Shown piece after piece: positions 50,924-58,459 of a DNA stretch of 64,000 nucleotides. A model generated the notes under the pieces. It ran no database searches. It had not been told where the DNA came from and saw nothing but the letters and a program-made list of their open reading frames with translations. Where the stretch lies: assembly GCF_016863515.1 (NCBI RefSeq), contig NZ_BOPA01000028.1:62001-126000 (forward strand). The letters are read 5' to 3'. The stretch comes from Micromonospora gifhornensis (lineage in GTDB: Bacteria > Actinomycetota > Actinomycetes > Mycobacteriales > Micromonosporaceae). The number at the start of each line of letters is the position of its first letter. The first letter of the stretch is position 1. Made by a program: the position numbers and the translations under genes.

Positions 50924-51087
50924 TTCAGCGCCCGGTCGATGACAGCCGCCAACGCCGACTGCACACTGTCGGAGGTCAGTACCTTGAGCAGGATGCCGCC
51001 GAAGGCCACTGCCGCGAGCGTCCCGACGGCGTACTCGGCGGTGTTCATGCCGGCGTCCCCGCGCAGGCGGGCGAGCATTTTGCGCAC
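50920..51087 (-). CDS. DUF4244 Flp-type pilin-like protein
   Basis: 55 aa if GTG 51087 is used, after AGAAGGGACG. The sequence RGDAGMNTAEYAVGTLAAVA has the Flp pilin pattern: G-M then T-A-E-Y, with Glu in the +5 position of a class III signal, followed by a hydrophobic helix and LTSDSVQSALAAVIDRALK. DUF4244 proteins are the probable major pilin of this locus. Small, so it would be missed by length filters. Prepilin peptidase is not encoded in this window. Confidence 0.82.
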   Translation of the reverse strand: MRKMLARLRGDAGMNTAEYAVGTLAAVAFGGILLKVLTSDSVQSALAAVIDRALK

Positions 51088-51110
51088 TTGGTCGTCCCTT
51101 CTCGATGGAT

Positions 51111-51875
51111 TCACAGCACGTCGCCGAGCACGGCGACGATCACCGGCACCAGGCCGGCGAGAATGAAGGCGGGCAGGAAGCACAGGCCCAGGGGCAGCAC
51201 GATCAGCACACCCGAGCGGCGCGCGGCCGCCTCGATCGTGGTGACCCGGTCGGCGCGCAGGTCATCGGCGAGTCGCACCAGGGCCCCGGCCAGGGCGGCC
51301 CCGCTGCTTGCCGAGCGAACGGCGGCGGTGGCGATCCGCTGCCCGCCCGGCACCTCCGCCAGATGCGCCCAGGCCTCCTGCGGCAGCCCGCCGAGTTGCA
51401 GCGTCCGACCGACCCGCCGGAGTCGGTCGGCCAACGGGCCGCCGAGCGCGTCGGCCACCGCGATCACCGAACGCTCCACCGGTGCGCCGGCCCGCAGGGT
51501 CGCCGCCATCAGATCGGCGGCCAACGGCAGATCCGCGGCGGCCCGCAGCCGCCGGTTCCGGACGGCGGGCGGCTCGATCCGCCGCAGCTGCCGATCCAGC
51601 AGCACCGCGGTGACCAGCGCCGCCACCACGCCCGGCCATCCCTCGACCAGTACCGCCACGGCCACCCCGGCCAGGGCGGCGGCCAGGCGGATGCGGTCCA
51701 GTCGCCGGCTGGTGGGTGTACGGGCGGATTCGCCAACGGGTGCCCGGTCGACGGTGGCGGGGTCGTGACCGGTCAACCGGCGTAGTCGTCGCCGGGGTCG
51801 GCGTCGGCTGACGGCCATCACGGCGAGCAATGCGGCGCAGGCCAGGCAACCTGCTGCCAGGGCGGTACCTGACAT
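51111..51875 (-). CDS. tadC: Type II/IV secretion platform protein TadC
   Basis: 254 aa GspF/TadC-type inner-membrane platform protein. Hydrophobic helices at the N-terminus (ALAAGCLACAALLAVMAV), middle (AALAGVAVAVLVEGWPGVVAALVTAVLL) and C-terminus (LIVLPLGLCFLPAFILAGLVPVI). LPLAADLMAATLRAGAPVERSV is the family core. ATG 51875 has GGAGGAAGCTG before it and overlaps the tadB stop (TGATG). Confidence 0.88.
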   Translation of the reverse strand: MSGTALAAGCLACAALLAVMAVSRRRPRRRLRRLTGHDPATVDRAPVGESARTPTSRRLDRIRLAAALAGVAVAVLVEGWPGVVAALVTAVLLDRQLRRIEPPAVRNRRLRAAADLPLAADLMAATLRAGAPVERSVIAVADALGGPLADRLRRVGRTLQLGGLPQEAWAHLAEVPGGQRIATAAVRSASSGAALAGALVRLADDLRADRVTTIEAAARRSGVLIVLPLGLCFLPAFILAGLVPVIVAVLGDVL

Positions 51876-53152
51876 CAGCTTCCTCCGTCCGGCACCGTGC
51901 CGAGGCGGTCCGCCCAGAGCAGCCCGACCACCTGTAAGGCGATGGCAGTGACTGCGCACGCGCCACCGATCGGGGTGTGCAGCAGAACCTGAAGCGGGTC
52001 AGCTCCGATGCCGTAGCCCAGGGCGATGCCGCCCAACGGCAGGGCAGCCAACAGCCAGGCCGTCGCGCGAGCTCCGGCCGCTTGCGCGGCAGCGGCGGCC
52101 ACTGCCCGATCGGCCGAGCGGGCGTCTGCTTCGATCCGCTCGATCAGGTCGGCCAGCGGTGCCCCCGTACGATCCGCGAGCCGCACCGCCGCCTGGGCCA
52201 ACTGGCCGGGACGGTCCGGCGCAGCGAGGCGGCCAGCCGACTCGGAGAGATCACCCGTCGAGGTGCTGCTTCCAGGCAGCACCGGGTCAGGCAACGCCGG
52301 CTTGTCCAGGCGCTGTACCCTTGCCGTCTGCCCGGTCGCCGATGCCGCCAACTCCCGACGGACTGTCGACACCGGGCGGACGAGCCCCAATGCCTCTGCC
52401 GCAACCGGCACCGGCAGCCCGGCCCTCAGGTCCGCCGCGAGCGCGCACAGCTGGTCCAGTCGTTCCCGCCGTACCCGAACCCGGAGCACCGCCGCGCCAC
52501 GCCGGTGCCACGCCCGCACGCCCAGCGCCCCGTACCCGCCGCAGGCGACCGCCGCCACCGGCCCGGCGAGCAGTCCGGCGACCCCGGAGCCGAGCAGCAG
52601 AAGAAGGAGCAGATAGCGCGGCGGCAAGGTCGGCCAGCGGGACGCTCCGGTGGTGTCCGCCCGCATCGCCGCCGCCCGGCTCAGCGGGCTCGACCGGCTC
52701 GGCGGGCCCGACACCGGCCGCGTCGGCGGATTCGACACCGGCCAGATCGGCGGGCTCGACCCCGGCCGCAACCCGCGCTCGGAGTCATCGTCCGTCGGGC
52801 AAGCAGGTCCCAGGTCGGAGCCGATCGGCACGAAGGGCGTACGGCTTGAGGTCGGCGGACGCCGGCTTCCACGCCATTGCGGCGGCCGGGTCGAGGCCGA
52901 TGGTCCGGTGGTCGATGCGCGGGCAACGGCCCGCTCGCGTACGGCGCAATCGACACCGGCGGGTCGCAGCACGGATGGCTGCGTCATCGGCGCGTCGTCG
53001 GCCTTGCGCAGGGCGACGATCCAGTCGACGAGCGCCTCGTCGCCGTCCACCCGGCGCGAGCGAAGCTTCCGGACCACCACCTTGCGAACCGGTAGCGCCA
53101 CGACGGTGATCAGGCCCAGCAGCGCCGGCATCCACCAGGACAGGCCGCTCAT
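51875..53152 (-). CDS. tadB: Type II/IV secretion platform protein TadB, with Pro/Ser-rich insert
   Basis: 425 aa. An N-terminal helix (SWWMPALLGLITVVALPV) and VRKVVVRKLRSRR are followed by a Pro/Ser/Arg-rich segment of about 110 residues (about 55-165) that ordinary TadB lacks. Then come helices YLLLLLLLGSGVAGLLAGP, the core DLRAGLPVPVAAEALGL and ADRTGAPLADLIERIEADA, and two terminal helices. The insert is cytoplasmic by topology and may mediate an interaction or be a GC-driven expansion. Overlaps tadA by four bases. Confidence 0.85.
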   Translation of the reverse strand: MSGLSWWMPALLGLITVVALPVRKVVVRKLRSRRVDGDEALVDWIVALRKADDAPMTQPSVLRPAGVDCAVRERAVARASTTGPSASTRPPQWRGSRRPPTSSRTPFVPIGSDLGPACPTDDDSERGLRPGSSPPIWPVSNPPTRPVSGPPSRSSPLSRAAAMRADTTGASRWPTLPPRYLLLLLLLGSGVAGLLAGPVAAVACGGYGALGVRAWHRRGAAVLRVRVRRERLDQLCALAADLRAGLPVPVAAEALGLVRPVSTVRRELAASATGQTARVQRLDKPALPDPVLPGSSTSTGDLSESAGRLAAPDRPGQLAQAAVRLADRTGAPLADLIERIEADARSADRAVAAAAAQAAGARATAWLLAALPLGGIALGYGIGADPLQVLLHTPIGGACAVTAIALQVVGLLWADRLGTVPDGGS

Positions 53153-54399
53153 CTCGACGCTCCGGGCTGCGTGTCGTCCCGCGGCGTCGCCGCGAGGTGC
53201 TCGTCCGGCCCCACTGATCCGGGCCAGGGCTCGTTCAGGATCGGCGGCACCGGCACGTCCCGGCTGCGAATCAGGGCGGCCAACGCCGGTCCCGCCGGGC
53301 CGACACCGCGGCCCCGAACCCAGGCCGGTACCGCCCTGACCAGCCGCTCAGGCCCCTCGGGCAGCAGCAGGCAGATCGACTCCAGGGCTCGCCCCTGCGC
53401 AGTACGCCGGATCTGGACCACCACCTGCAGGGCTGCCGCCAGCTGGGCATGCAACGCCGGACGGGGTAACCCGCCGAGCAACCCGAGCGCCTCCAACCGG
53501 GCCGGTACGTCCGACGGAGCGTTGGCGTGCAGTGTCCCGGCACCACCGTCGTGGCCCGTGTTCAGTGCCGCGAGGAGGTCGACCACCTCGGCACCGCGAC
53601 ACTCACCGACCACCAGGCGGTCCGGCCGCATCCGCAACGCCTGCCGGACCAGCTCACTGAGGCCGATCGTGCCCTGCCCCTCGACGTTCGCGGTACGGGC
53701 CTGCAACCCCACCACGTGCGGATGCAACGGCCGCAGCTCCGCGGCGTCCTCGACCAGCACGATCCGCTCGGTGCTCGGCACCAGGCCGAGCAGCGTGTTC
53801 AGCAGGGTCGTCTTGCCGGACCCGGTTCCACCGATCACCAGGTAGGCGAGCCGGGCCGCGACGACGGCGGCGAGCACCGCGGCAGCCGGACGAGGAACAG
53901 CTCCCTGAGCGACAAGCTCATCCAGGTTGAACGGCCGTTGCCGGAAGGTGCGCAGCGACAGGTAGGGGCCGTCGGTGGCCACCGGCGGCAGTACGGCGTG
54001 CAGCCGGGTGCCATCAGCCAGCCGCGCGTCGGCGCAGGGCGAGCCGTCGTCGAGGCGGCGACCGGCACCGGCGGTGAGGCGCTGGGCGAGCCGACGGACG
54101 TCGTCCACGGTGCCCACCGGCACCGGAACCTGATGCAGCCCCTGCCCTCGGTCGACCCACACCCGAACGCCGTTGACCAGCACGTCGGTGACCTCAGGGT
54201 CGGCCAGCAGCGGGGCCAGCGGGCCCGCACCCACCAGGTCGTCGCGCACCTGGTCGGCCATCCGCAGCAGCGCGGTGTCACCGAGGACGGCAGTGTCGGC
54301 CTCGGCGCGTACCGCCGAGACGATCGTGGCCGGGGTGACCGGCGTCGCGGCTGCGGCGATTCGCTGCCGGACCCGGGCCGCCAACGGTTGCCCGGTCAT
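53149..54399 (-). CDS. tadA: Secretion ATPase TadA/CpaF
   Basis: 416 aa hexameric GspE-type ATPase powering the Flp pilus. DPEVTDVLVNGVRVWVDRG is the N-terminal domain; RRLDDGSPCADARLADGTRLH precedes Walker A GGTGSGKTTLLNTL. The Asp box and Walker B are in IVLVEDAAELRPLHPHVVGL, then VRQALRMRPDRLVVGECRG and LNTGHDGGAGTLHANAP (His box). TIGR03819 heli_sec_ATPase type. ATGA overlap with tadB. Confidence 0.94.
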   Translation of the reverse strand: MTGQPLAARVRQRIAAAATPVTPATIVSAVRAEADTAVLGDTALLRMADQVRDDLVGAGPLAPLLADPEVTDVLVNGVRVWVDRGQGLHQVPVPVGTVDDVRRLAQRLTAGAGRRLDDGSPCADARLADGTRLHAVLPPVATDGPYLSLRTFRQRPFNLDELVAQGAVPRPAAAVLAAVVAARLAYLVIGGTGSGKTTLLNTLLGLVPSTERIVLVEDAAELRPLHPHVVGLQARTANVEGQGTIGLSELVRQALRMRPDRLVVGECRGAEVVDLLAALNTGHDGGAGTLHANAPSDVPARLEALGLLGGLPRPALHAQLAAALQVVVQIRRTAQGRALESICLLLPEGPERLVRAVPAWVRGRGVGPAGPALAALIRSRDVPVPPILNEPWPGSVGPDEHLAATPRDDTQPGASR

Positions 54400-55493
54400 G
54401 CCGCACCCGCAACCGTTCGGCCGGTCAGGTCGGCGACGATCCGCTGGCAGAGTTCCGCGAGCGGGCCGCGTCCGTCAGCCGCCGGCGCCTCGCCCCGCTC
54501 AAGCCCGCGGCACAGTCCCGGCTCCGGACGGAGCGTCCCGGCCAGTGGCAGCCCGAGTGCCCGAGCCACCTCCGCTGCACGAAGTCGCCCGGGAGCAGGC
54601 CCACGGACGATGACCGACAGGTCCTGACAGTTCGGCGCGGCCACCGCCACCACCCGCGCCGCGGCGGCCGTCGCCCGAAGCTCGGCCGGCACCACCACGA
54701 ACACCCGATCGGCCGCCTGCATGGCGGTGACGGCCGCATCATCGAACTGTCGGGGCAGGTCGACGACGACGAAATCCCGGCCACGCCGAGCAGCAGTCAG
54801 GGTGGAGGCCATCGCCTCGGCCGGCACGGCCACCGGATCACCCCGGTCCCAGGAGAGGACCACCAGGTCACCTCGGCTCGGCAGCGCCCGCACCAGTGCC
54901 GGTGGATCGACCCGCCCGTCGGCGCCCGACAGCGCCGGCCACCGCAGCCCTTCCAACTGCTCCCAGCCGAGCACCAGATCGAGGCCGCCGCCGAGTGGAT
55001 CGGCATCGAGCAGCAGGGTCCGCAGCCGCCCCCGGGCAGCGGTAACCGCGAGCCCGGCCGCCAGGATGCTTGCTCCACCTCCGCCGCGCCCACCCACCAC
55101 GGCGACGACCCGGGCTTGAGCAGTGCCGTCGGTGCCGCATTCGGCGAACCGGTCGACAAGCCACGGCTCGGCCGCCGGCAGCACGGCCACATGCTCCGCG
55201 CCGAGCAGGTCGGCGACCTGCCACCCGGGATCAAGGTCCTCGGCCCGACCGACGAGCACCAGCCGGGAGCGTCGGGGCAGCCGCGCCCGCAGGCAGGGCT
55301 GCGCCTGGTCGGCACCGACAAGCACCAGCGGAGCCGGCTGCCATCGGGTACGGGCGGCTGCCGGATCGGCGGCGACCTCCACCTCGACGTCACCCGCGGC
55401 AGCGAGCCGGAGCAGGTCGTCGAGCAGGTCACCGTCGGCGGTGACCACCAGCGGTGGTCGCCGGTGCGGCGGAACGGAGGTACGGGACGGCAT
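54396..55493 (-). CDS. CpaE/Ssd-like septum-site/pilus localisation ATPase
   Basis: 365 aa MinD/CpaE-family protein (TIGR03815 type), called Ssd in mycobacteria. A receiver-like N-terminal domain (VTADGDLLDDLLRLAAAGDV, LVLVGADQAQPCLRAR) precedes a ParA-type ATPase in which the P-loop is VVGGRGGGGASILAAGLA. The deviant Walker lysine pair is absent (GGGGAS), so ATP hydrolysis may be impaired, as in mycobacterial Ssd. FVVVDLPRQFDD is the switch II strand. The start ATG 55493 follows TTGGAGGCC. It leads the tad operon and may localise the pilus or influence septation. Confidence 0.85.
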   Translation of the reverse strand: MPSRTSVPPHRRPPLVVTADGDLLDDLLRLAAAGDVEVEVAADPAAARTRWQPAPLVLVGADQAQPCLRARLPRRSRLVLVGRAEDLDPGWQVADLLGAEHVAVLPAAEPWLVDRFAECGTDGTAQARVVAVVGGRGGGGASILAAGLAVTAARGRLRTLLLDADPLGGGLDLVLGWEQLEGLRWPALSGADGRVDPPALVRALPSRGDLVVLSWDRGDPVAVPAEAMASTLTAARRGRDFVVVDLPRQFDDAAVTAMQAADRVFVVVPAELRATAAAARVVAVAAPNCQDLSVIVRGPAPGRLRAAEVARALGLPLAGTLRPEPGLCRGLERGEAPAADGRGPLAELCQRIVADLTGRTVAGAA

Positions 55494-55577
55494 CGCGGCC
55501 TCCAACGGTCGGCGCGGGTTCGCTGGGCCGAACCTTGCCTCCCGTGGTGCGACGAACGCCGCCCCGAACGCCTGCCC

Positions 55578-55605
55578 TGTGGACAACAAACGCTTCTGTG
55601 GACAA
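55578..55605. promoter_or_regulatory. Two DnaA-box-like 9-mers
   Basis: TGTGGACAA at 55578-55586 and again at 55597-55605, complement of TTGTCCACA, the streptomycete DnaA box. Spacing 19 bases in the same orientation. They lie in the divergent region between tad and the VHL-domain gene. A third copy is at 57320-57328. Possible DnaA control; no origin features (clusters of many boxes) are present. Confidence 0.45.
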
Positions 55606-55756
55606 CGCCCGCAACGCTCGTTGATCTGCTATGCGTACGCGGATGCTCACAGACCGTCCACTTCGGTCATACCCCCGTGACGGGAGTGATGCCCACCACG
55701 CATAATCGACTTCCTCTGTCGTCGGCGAGACGGCAAACCCTCGCCGGATCGGGGTC

Positions 55757-56662
55757 ATGACTCAGCCGCCAGATCACGACCACGCAAGCAGGCAACCGCG
55801 TCTTCGGATCGGCCCGTGGCTGCCCGACCCCGACTCGGACACCATGCCGCTGACACGCCTCGCCATCTCGGCGACACCGGTCAGGCCCGCACTGTCGACA
55901 CCCCCGGACCTCTCCGGCCACCAGGCATCACCATCCGAGCCGATGGTCGTACCGATCGATCCGACACCGCACCCCACCGAACGCCGCTCCCACCGGCTCA
56001 TCCTGGCGGGCGTGGGTACCGCCGTGCTCGGCCTCCTGCTGACCGCACTCTGGCCGACCACCCCGCCGTCCCCGGTCGCCGAACCGCCGACTCCGTCCGG
56101 CCGGTTCGGCTGGCCCCATGCCCCCGACCTGCCGTTGCCACCCTCCGGCACCCTGACACCCTCCGCCCCGCAGGCCTCGTCGTCCGTGGGCGGCGTCTCC
56201 TCCACCCGCCCGGTCGCACCCAGCCAGGTGTCGTCACCCACCCGATCGCCGTCGGCGACGGCTACCAGAACCAGTCCGACCGCCACCCGCACCGCCAGCC
56301 CAACCGCACCCGGCGCCAGACCCAGTGCGTCACCAAACCGGACGGTACGACCGACCCCGAGCCCTCGACCCGCCGAACCGCGAGAACTGACGCCGTTGCC
56401 ACCCTGGCGGGAGCGGGATCTGCGCTCGGTGAGCGGTGGCCGGGAGACCAGCATCGAGTTCGTCAACCACAGGTCACGGTCAGTGATCGTGTACTGGCTG
56501 GACCACCACGGCCACAGACAGCAGTACGCGGTACTTGAGCCGTCCGAGTCGTACCAGCAGCACACCTACGTCGGGCATCCGTGGGTGGTGACCGACCGCC
56601 GAGGCAGGTCACTGGTCTGCTTCGAGCCCACCGCCGCCCCCGCCCGCGCCGTGATCCGCTGA
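55757..56662 (+). CDS. Membrane-anchored protein with a VHL beta domain
   Basis: 301 aa. The N-terminal 79 residues are cytoplasmic and Pro-rich, one transmembrane helix occupies 80-99 (LILAGVGTAVLGLLLTALW), and 100-218 is a Pro/Ser/Thr stalk. Residues 222-290 are a VHL beta domain: LRSV, EFVNH, YWLDHHG, QQYAVLEP, HTYVGHPW. Aligned without gaps to human pVHL (recalled sequence, offset 159) from Leu63 to Asp121, about 21 of 59 residues agree. Pocket residues Trp88, Tyr98, His115 and Trp117 correspond to Trp247, Tyr257, His274 and Trp276; Ser111 is Thr270. In pVHL this pocket binds hydroxyproline of HIF. The alpha domain that recruits elongin C is absent. Bacterial VHL-domain proteins exist in databases; function unknown. 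Binding of hydroxyproline outside the cell is inference. Confidence 0.85.
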   Translation: MTQPPDHDHASRQPRLRIGPWLPDPDSDTMPLTRLAISATPVRPALSTPPDLSGHQASPSEPMVVPIDPTPHPTERRSHRLILAGVGTAVLGLLLTALWPTTPPSPVAEPPTPSGRFGWPHAPDLPLPPSGTLTPSAPQASSSVGGVSSTRPVAPSQVSSPTRSPSATATRTSPTATRTASPTAPGARPSASPNRTVRPTPSPRPAEPRELTPLPPWRERDLRSVSGGRETSIEFVNHRSRSVIVYWLDHHGHRQQYAVLEPSESYQQHTYVGHPWVVTDRRGRSLVCFEPTAAPARAVIR

Positions 56663-56818
56663 CCGGGAAGCCCCTCCCACGGGAAACGCGGCATGTCAGG
56701 ATGACCACGGGGATAGCCGATCGTCCAACTGCCCGGTCCTTCATGATCGTCGCGATCGCGACGACACCAGCGTCGACCTGAGCCACCTCGTCGACGCGTA
56801 AATCGCTGTGAGAAGGCG

Positions 56819-57046
56819 ATGGCAGCCTCCTACCGTCGCACCATGGGGCGTCGTCAGGATCGAATTCGACGTGAAATCGGGTCGTTCATGAAGGCGTACG
56901 GACGTGTGGCGGCCAGCAACGGCAGCGACCCCAACGACCGTCGCTACAGCCGCAAACTCGAAGCCGAGATCAAGCGGATGAGACCGGAGGATCTCGATCG
57001 CCTGCTACGCGACGAAGACGGTGACGACGACACCGATGACGCCTGA
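56819..57046 (+). CDS. Small basic/acidic hypothetical protein
   Basis: 75 aa from ATG 56819 (ATG 56843 is an alternative), RBS GAGAAGG. Basic first half (MGRRQDRIRREIGSFMKAYG) and a strongly acidic tail (LLRDEDGDDDTDDA). No family recognised. Following hairpins at 57184-57249 are consistent with its being a transcription unit end. Confidence 0.55.
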   Translation: MAASYRRTMGRRQDRIRREIGSFMKAYGRVAASNGSDPNDRRYSRKLEAEIKRMRPEDLDRLLRDEDGDDDTDDA

Positions 57047-57183
57047 CCGCCGCTGTCTCCTGGCCCGCCGCGCCGACCGATGCCGGACCGAGCGGGAGCG
57101 GTAGGGCTGGGTCGAGGGCGCCGGTGACCAGAACCTGTCGGGGACGGTGCGAGACCTGCGTGGCAGCGCTTACCTGCCAAAGG

Positions 57184-57249
57184 GACGACCCCCGTCGGGG
57201 GGAGACGGGGGTCGTCGGAGGTTCGGCTCCGGGGGGGTCGAGCCGAACC
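57184..57249 (+). terminator. Two tandem hairpins with G-run loops
   Basis: GACGACCCCCGTC / GACGGGGGTCGTC (57184-57196 and 57204-57216, perfect 13 bp, loop GGGGGGA) and GGTTCGGCTC / GAGCCGAACC (57220-57229 and 57240-57249, perfect 10 bp, loop CGGGGGGGTC). They follow the small 56819 gene and probably end its transcript. Confidence 0.7.
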
Positions 57250-57398
57250 TGCTCAGCGGTCACGGGGGGGGTGCAACCGCCGAGAGTCTGCCGGTCGTTC
57301 GCGATATGAATACTCGCCTTGTGGACAAGTCTGCCTGAGTGAACCTGTGTACGTCGAGTGGTGTAGCCTCCACTCCCCGCGAAAACCTGTTCGCAGAG

Positions 57399-57414
57399 TG
57401 TGACCGCGATCACT
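57399..57414. promoter_or_regulatory. Crp/Fnr-type palindrome
   Basis: TGTGA-CCGCGA-TCACT, matching the consensus TGTGA-N6-TCACA at nine of ten defined bases. It lies 97 bases upstream of the HAD-IB gene. Actinobacterial Crp proteins bind such sites; control of this gene is inference. Confidence 0.55.
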
Positions 57415-57510
57415 GTCTGCAAGCGTGGTGGGGGCTGTCCCGCAGGTCCGAGGGGCGTTCGGCCCCCGGGCACCCGCCGACCATAGACCATCGGGCTAGA
57501 CTTTCGCGCC

Positions 57511-58317
57511 GTGGGCCGAAGTGCCGCTTTCTTCGATCTCGACAAGACCGTCATTGCCAAGTCGAGCGCCTTGGCGTTCGGTCGGCCGTTCTACCGGGAT
57601 GGCCTGATCACTCGACGCGATGTCGTCAAGTCGGCGTACGCGCAGCTGATGTTCCGGCTGGGCGGCACCGACGAGCAGACCATGGCCCGCACCCGCGACT
57701 ACCTTGCCACGCTCTGTAAGGGCTGGCAGGTGGAGCAGGTCCGTCAGATCGTCGCCGAGACGCTGCACGAGCTGATCAACCCTTATGTGTACGCCGAGGC
57801 TGCCGCCCTGATCGAGGAGCACCAGGCAGCTGGCCGGGACGTCGTGCTGGTCTCCGCTTCCGGCGAGGAGATGGTGCGCCCGATCGGGGTGCTGCTCGGG
57901 GTCACCGACGTGATCGCCACCCGGATGGCGGTGGTGGACGGGCGGTACAGCGGCGAGGTCGAGTTCTATGCGGCCGGGCCCAGCAAGGTGGAGGCGGTCC
58001 GCGAGCTGGCCGCCGAGCGCGGGTACGACCTGGACGACTCGTACGCCTACTCCGACTCGTACAGTGATCGGCCGTTGTTGGAGTGTGTGGGCCACCCGAC
58101 CGTGGTCAATCCGGATCGGCAGTTGCGCAGGCTGGCCGTCGAGAACGCCTGGCCGGTGCTGGAGTTCCGGCACCCGATTCCGCTGGGTCGCCGGCTGCGG
58201 GAGCGGCCGGCGGTGCCGGTCGCCGCTGCCGCGATCGGGGTCGGTGTCGGGGTGGCGATCGGTATCGCCTGGTACGGCCGCCACCGGCGCACCCGCGCCT
58301 CGACCACCCCAGCCTGA
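57511..58317 (+). CDS. HAD-IB family phosphatase, membrane-tailed
   Basis: 268 aa HAD subfamily IB hydrolase (serB-like). FFDLDKTVIAKSSALAFGRP is motif I, with nucleophile Asp and a Lys-rich position typical of subfamily IB. VVLVSASGEEMVRPIGVLLG is motif II, and YAYSDSYSDRPLLECVGHP contains the acidic D-S-x-S-D motif IV. A hydrophobic C-terminal helix (AAAIGVGVGVAIGIAWYG) may anchor it. In Streptomyces a homologue next to the tad genes has been annotated as a morphological-differentiation protein; mechanism not known. GTG start at 57511. Confidence 0.88.
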   Translation: MGRSAAFFDLDKTVIAKSSALAFGRPFYRDGLITRRDVVKSAYAQLMFRLGGTDEQTMARTRDYLATLCKGWQVEQVRQIVAETLHELINPYVYAEAAALIEEHQAAGRDVVLVSASGEEMVRPIGVLLGVTDVIATRMAVVDGRYSGEVEFYAAGPSKVEAVRELAAERGYDLDDSYAYSDSYSDRPLLECVGHPTVVNPDRQLRRLAVENAWPVLEFRHPIPLGRRLRERPAVPVAAAAIGVGVGVAIGIAWYGRHRRTRASTTPA

Positions 58318-58459
58318 CCCCGTCGCCGATCCGCGCCAACAGCCCGGTCCACGACGCCAGTCCGGCTCACGCCGCCAGTCCGGCACACGCCAGCATTCAG
58401 GTCCACGCCAACAGCCCGCGCCGCCAGTCCGGCCCGCCGCACCGGGCCCGCTACCGGGT

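Larger units (their letters stand above)
57047..57510. other. Intergenic region with hairpins and a Crp-like site
   Basis: 464 bases with no supportable protein gene. Contents: hairpins 57184-57216 and 57220-57249 with G-run loops, a weaker third (GCGGT/ACCGC, 57256-57280), a DnaA-box-like 9-mer at 57320 inside CTTGTGGACAAG, and a Crp-type palindrome at 57399-57414. The start of the HAD-IB gene follows at 57511. Confidence 0.6.

Noticed and set aside
55774..56565. 263-aa minus-strand frame across the VHL-domain gene
   Set aside because: Gly/Val/Asp-rich antisense of the Pro/Ser/Thr stalk; the VHL match is on the plus strand.
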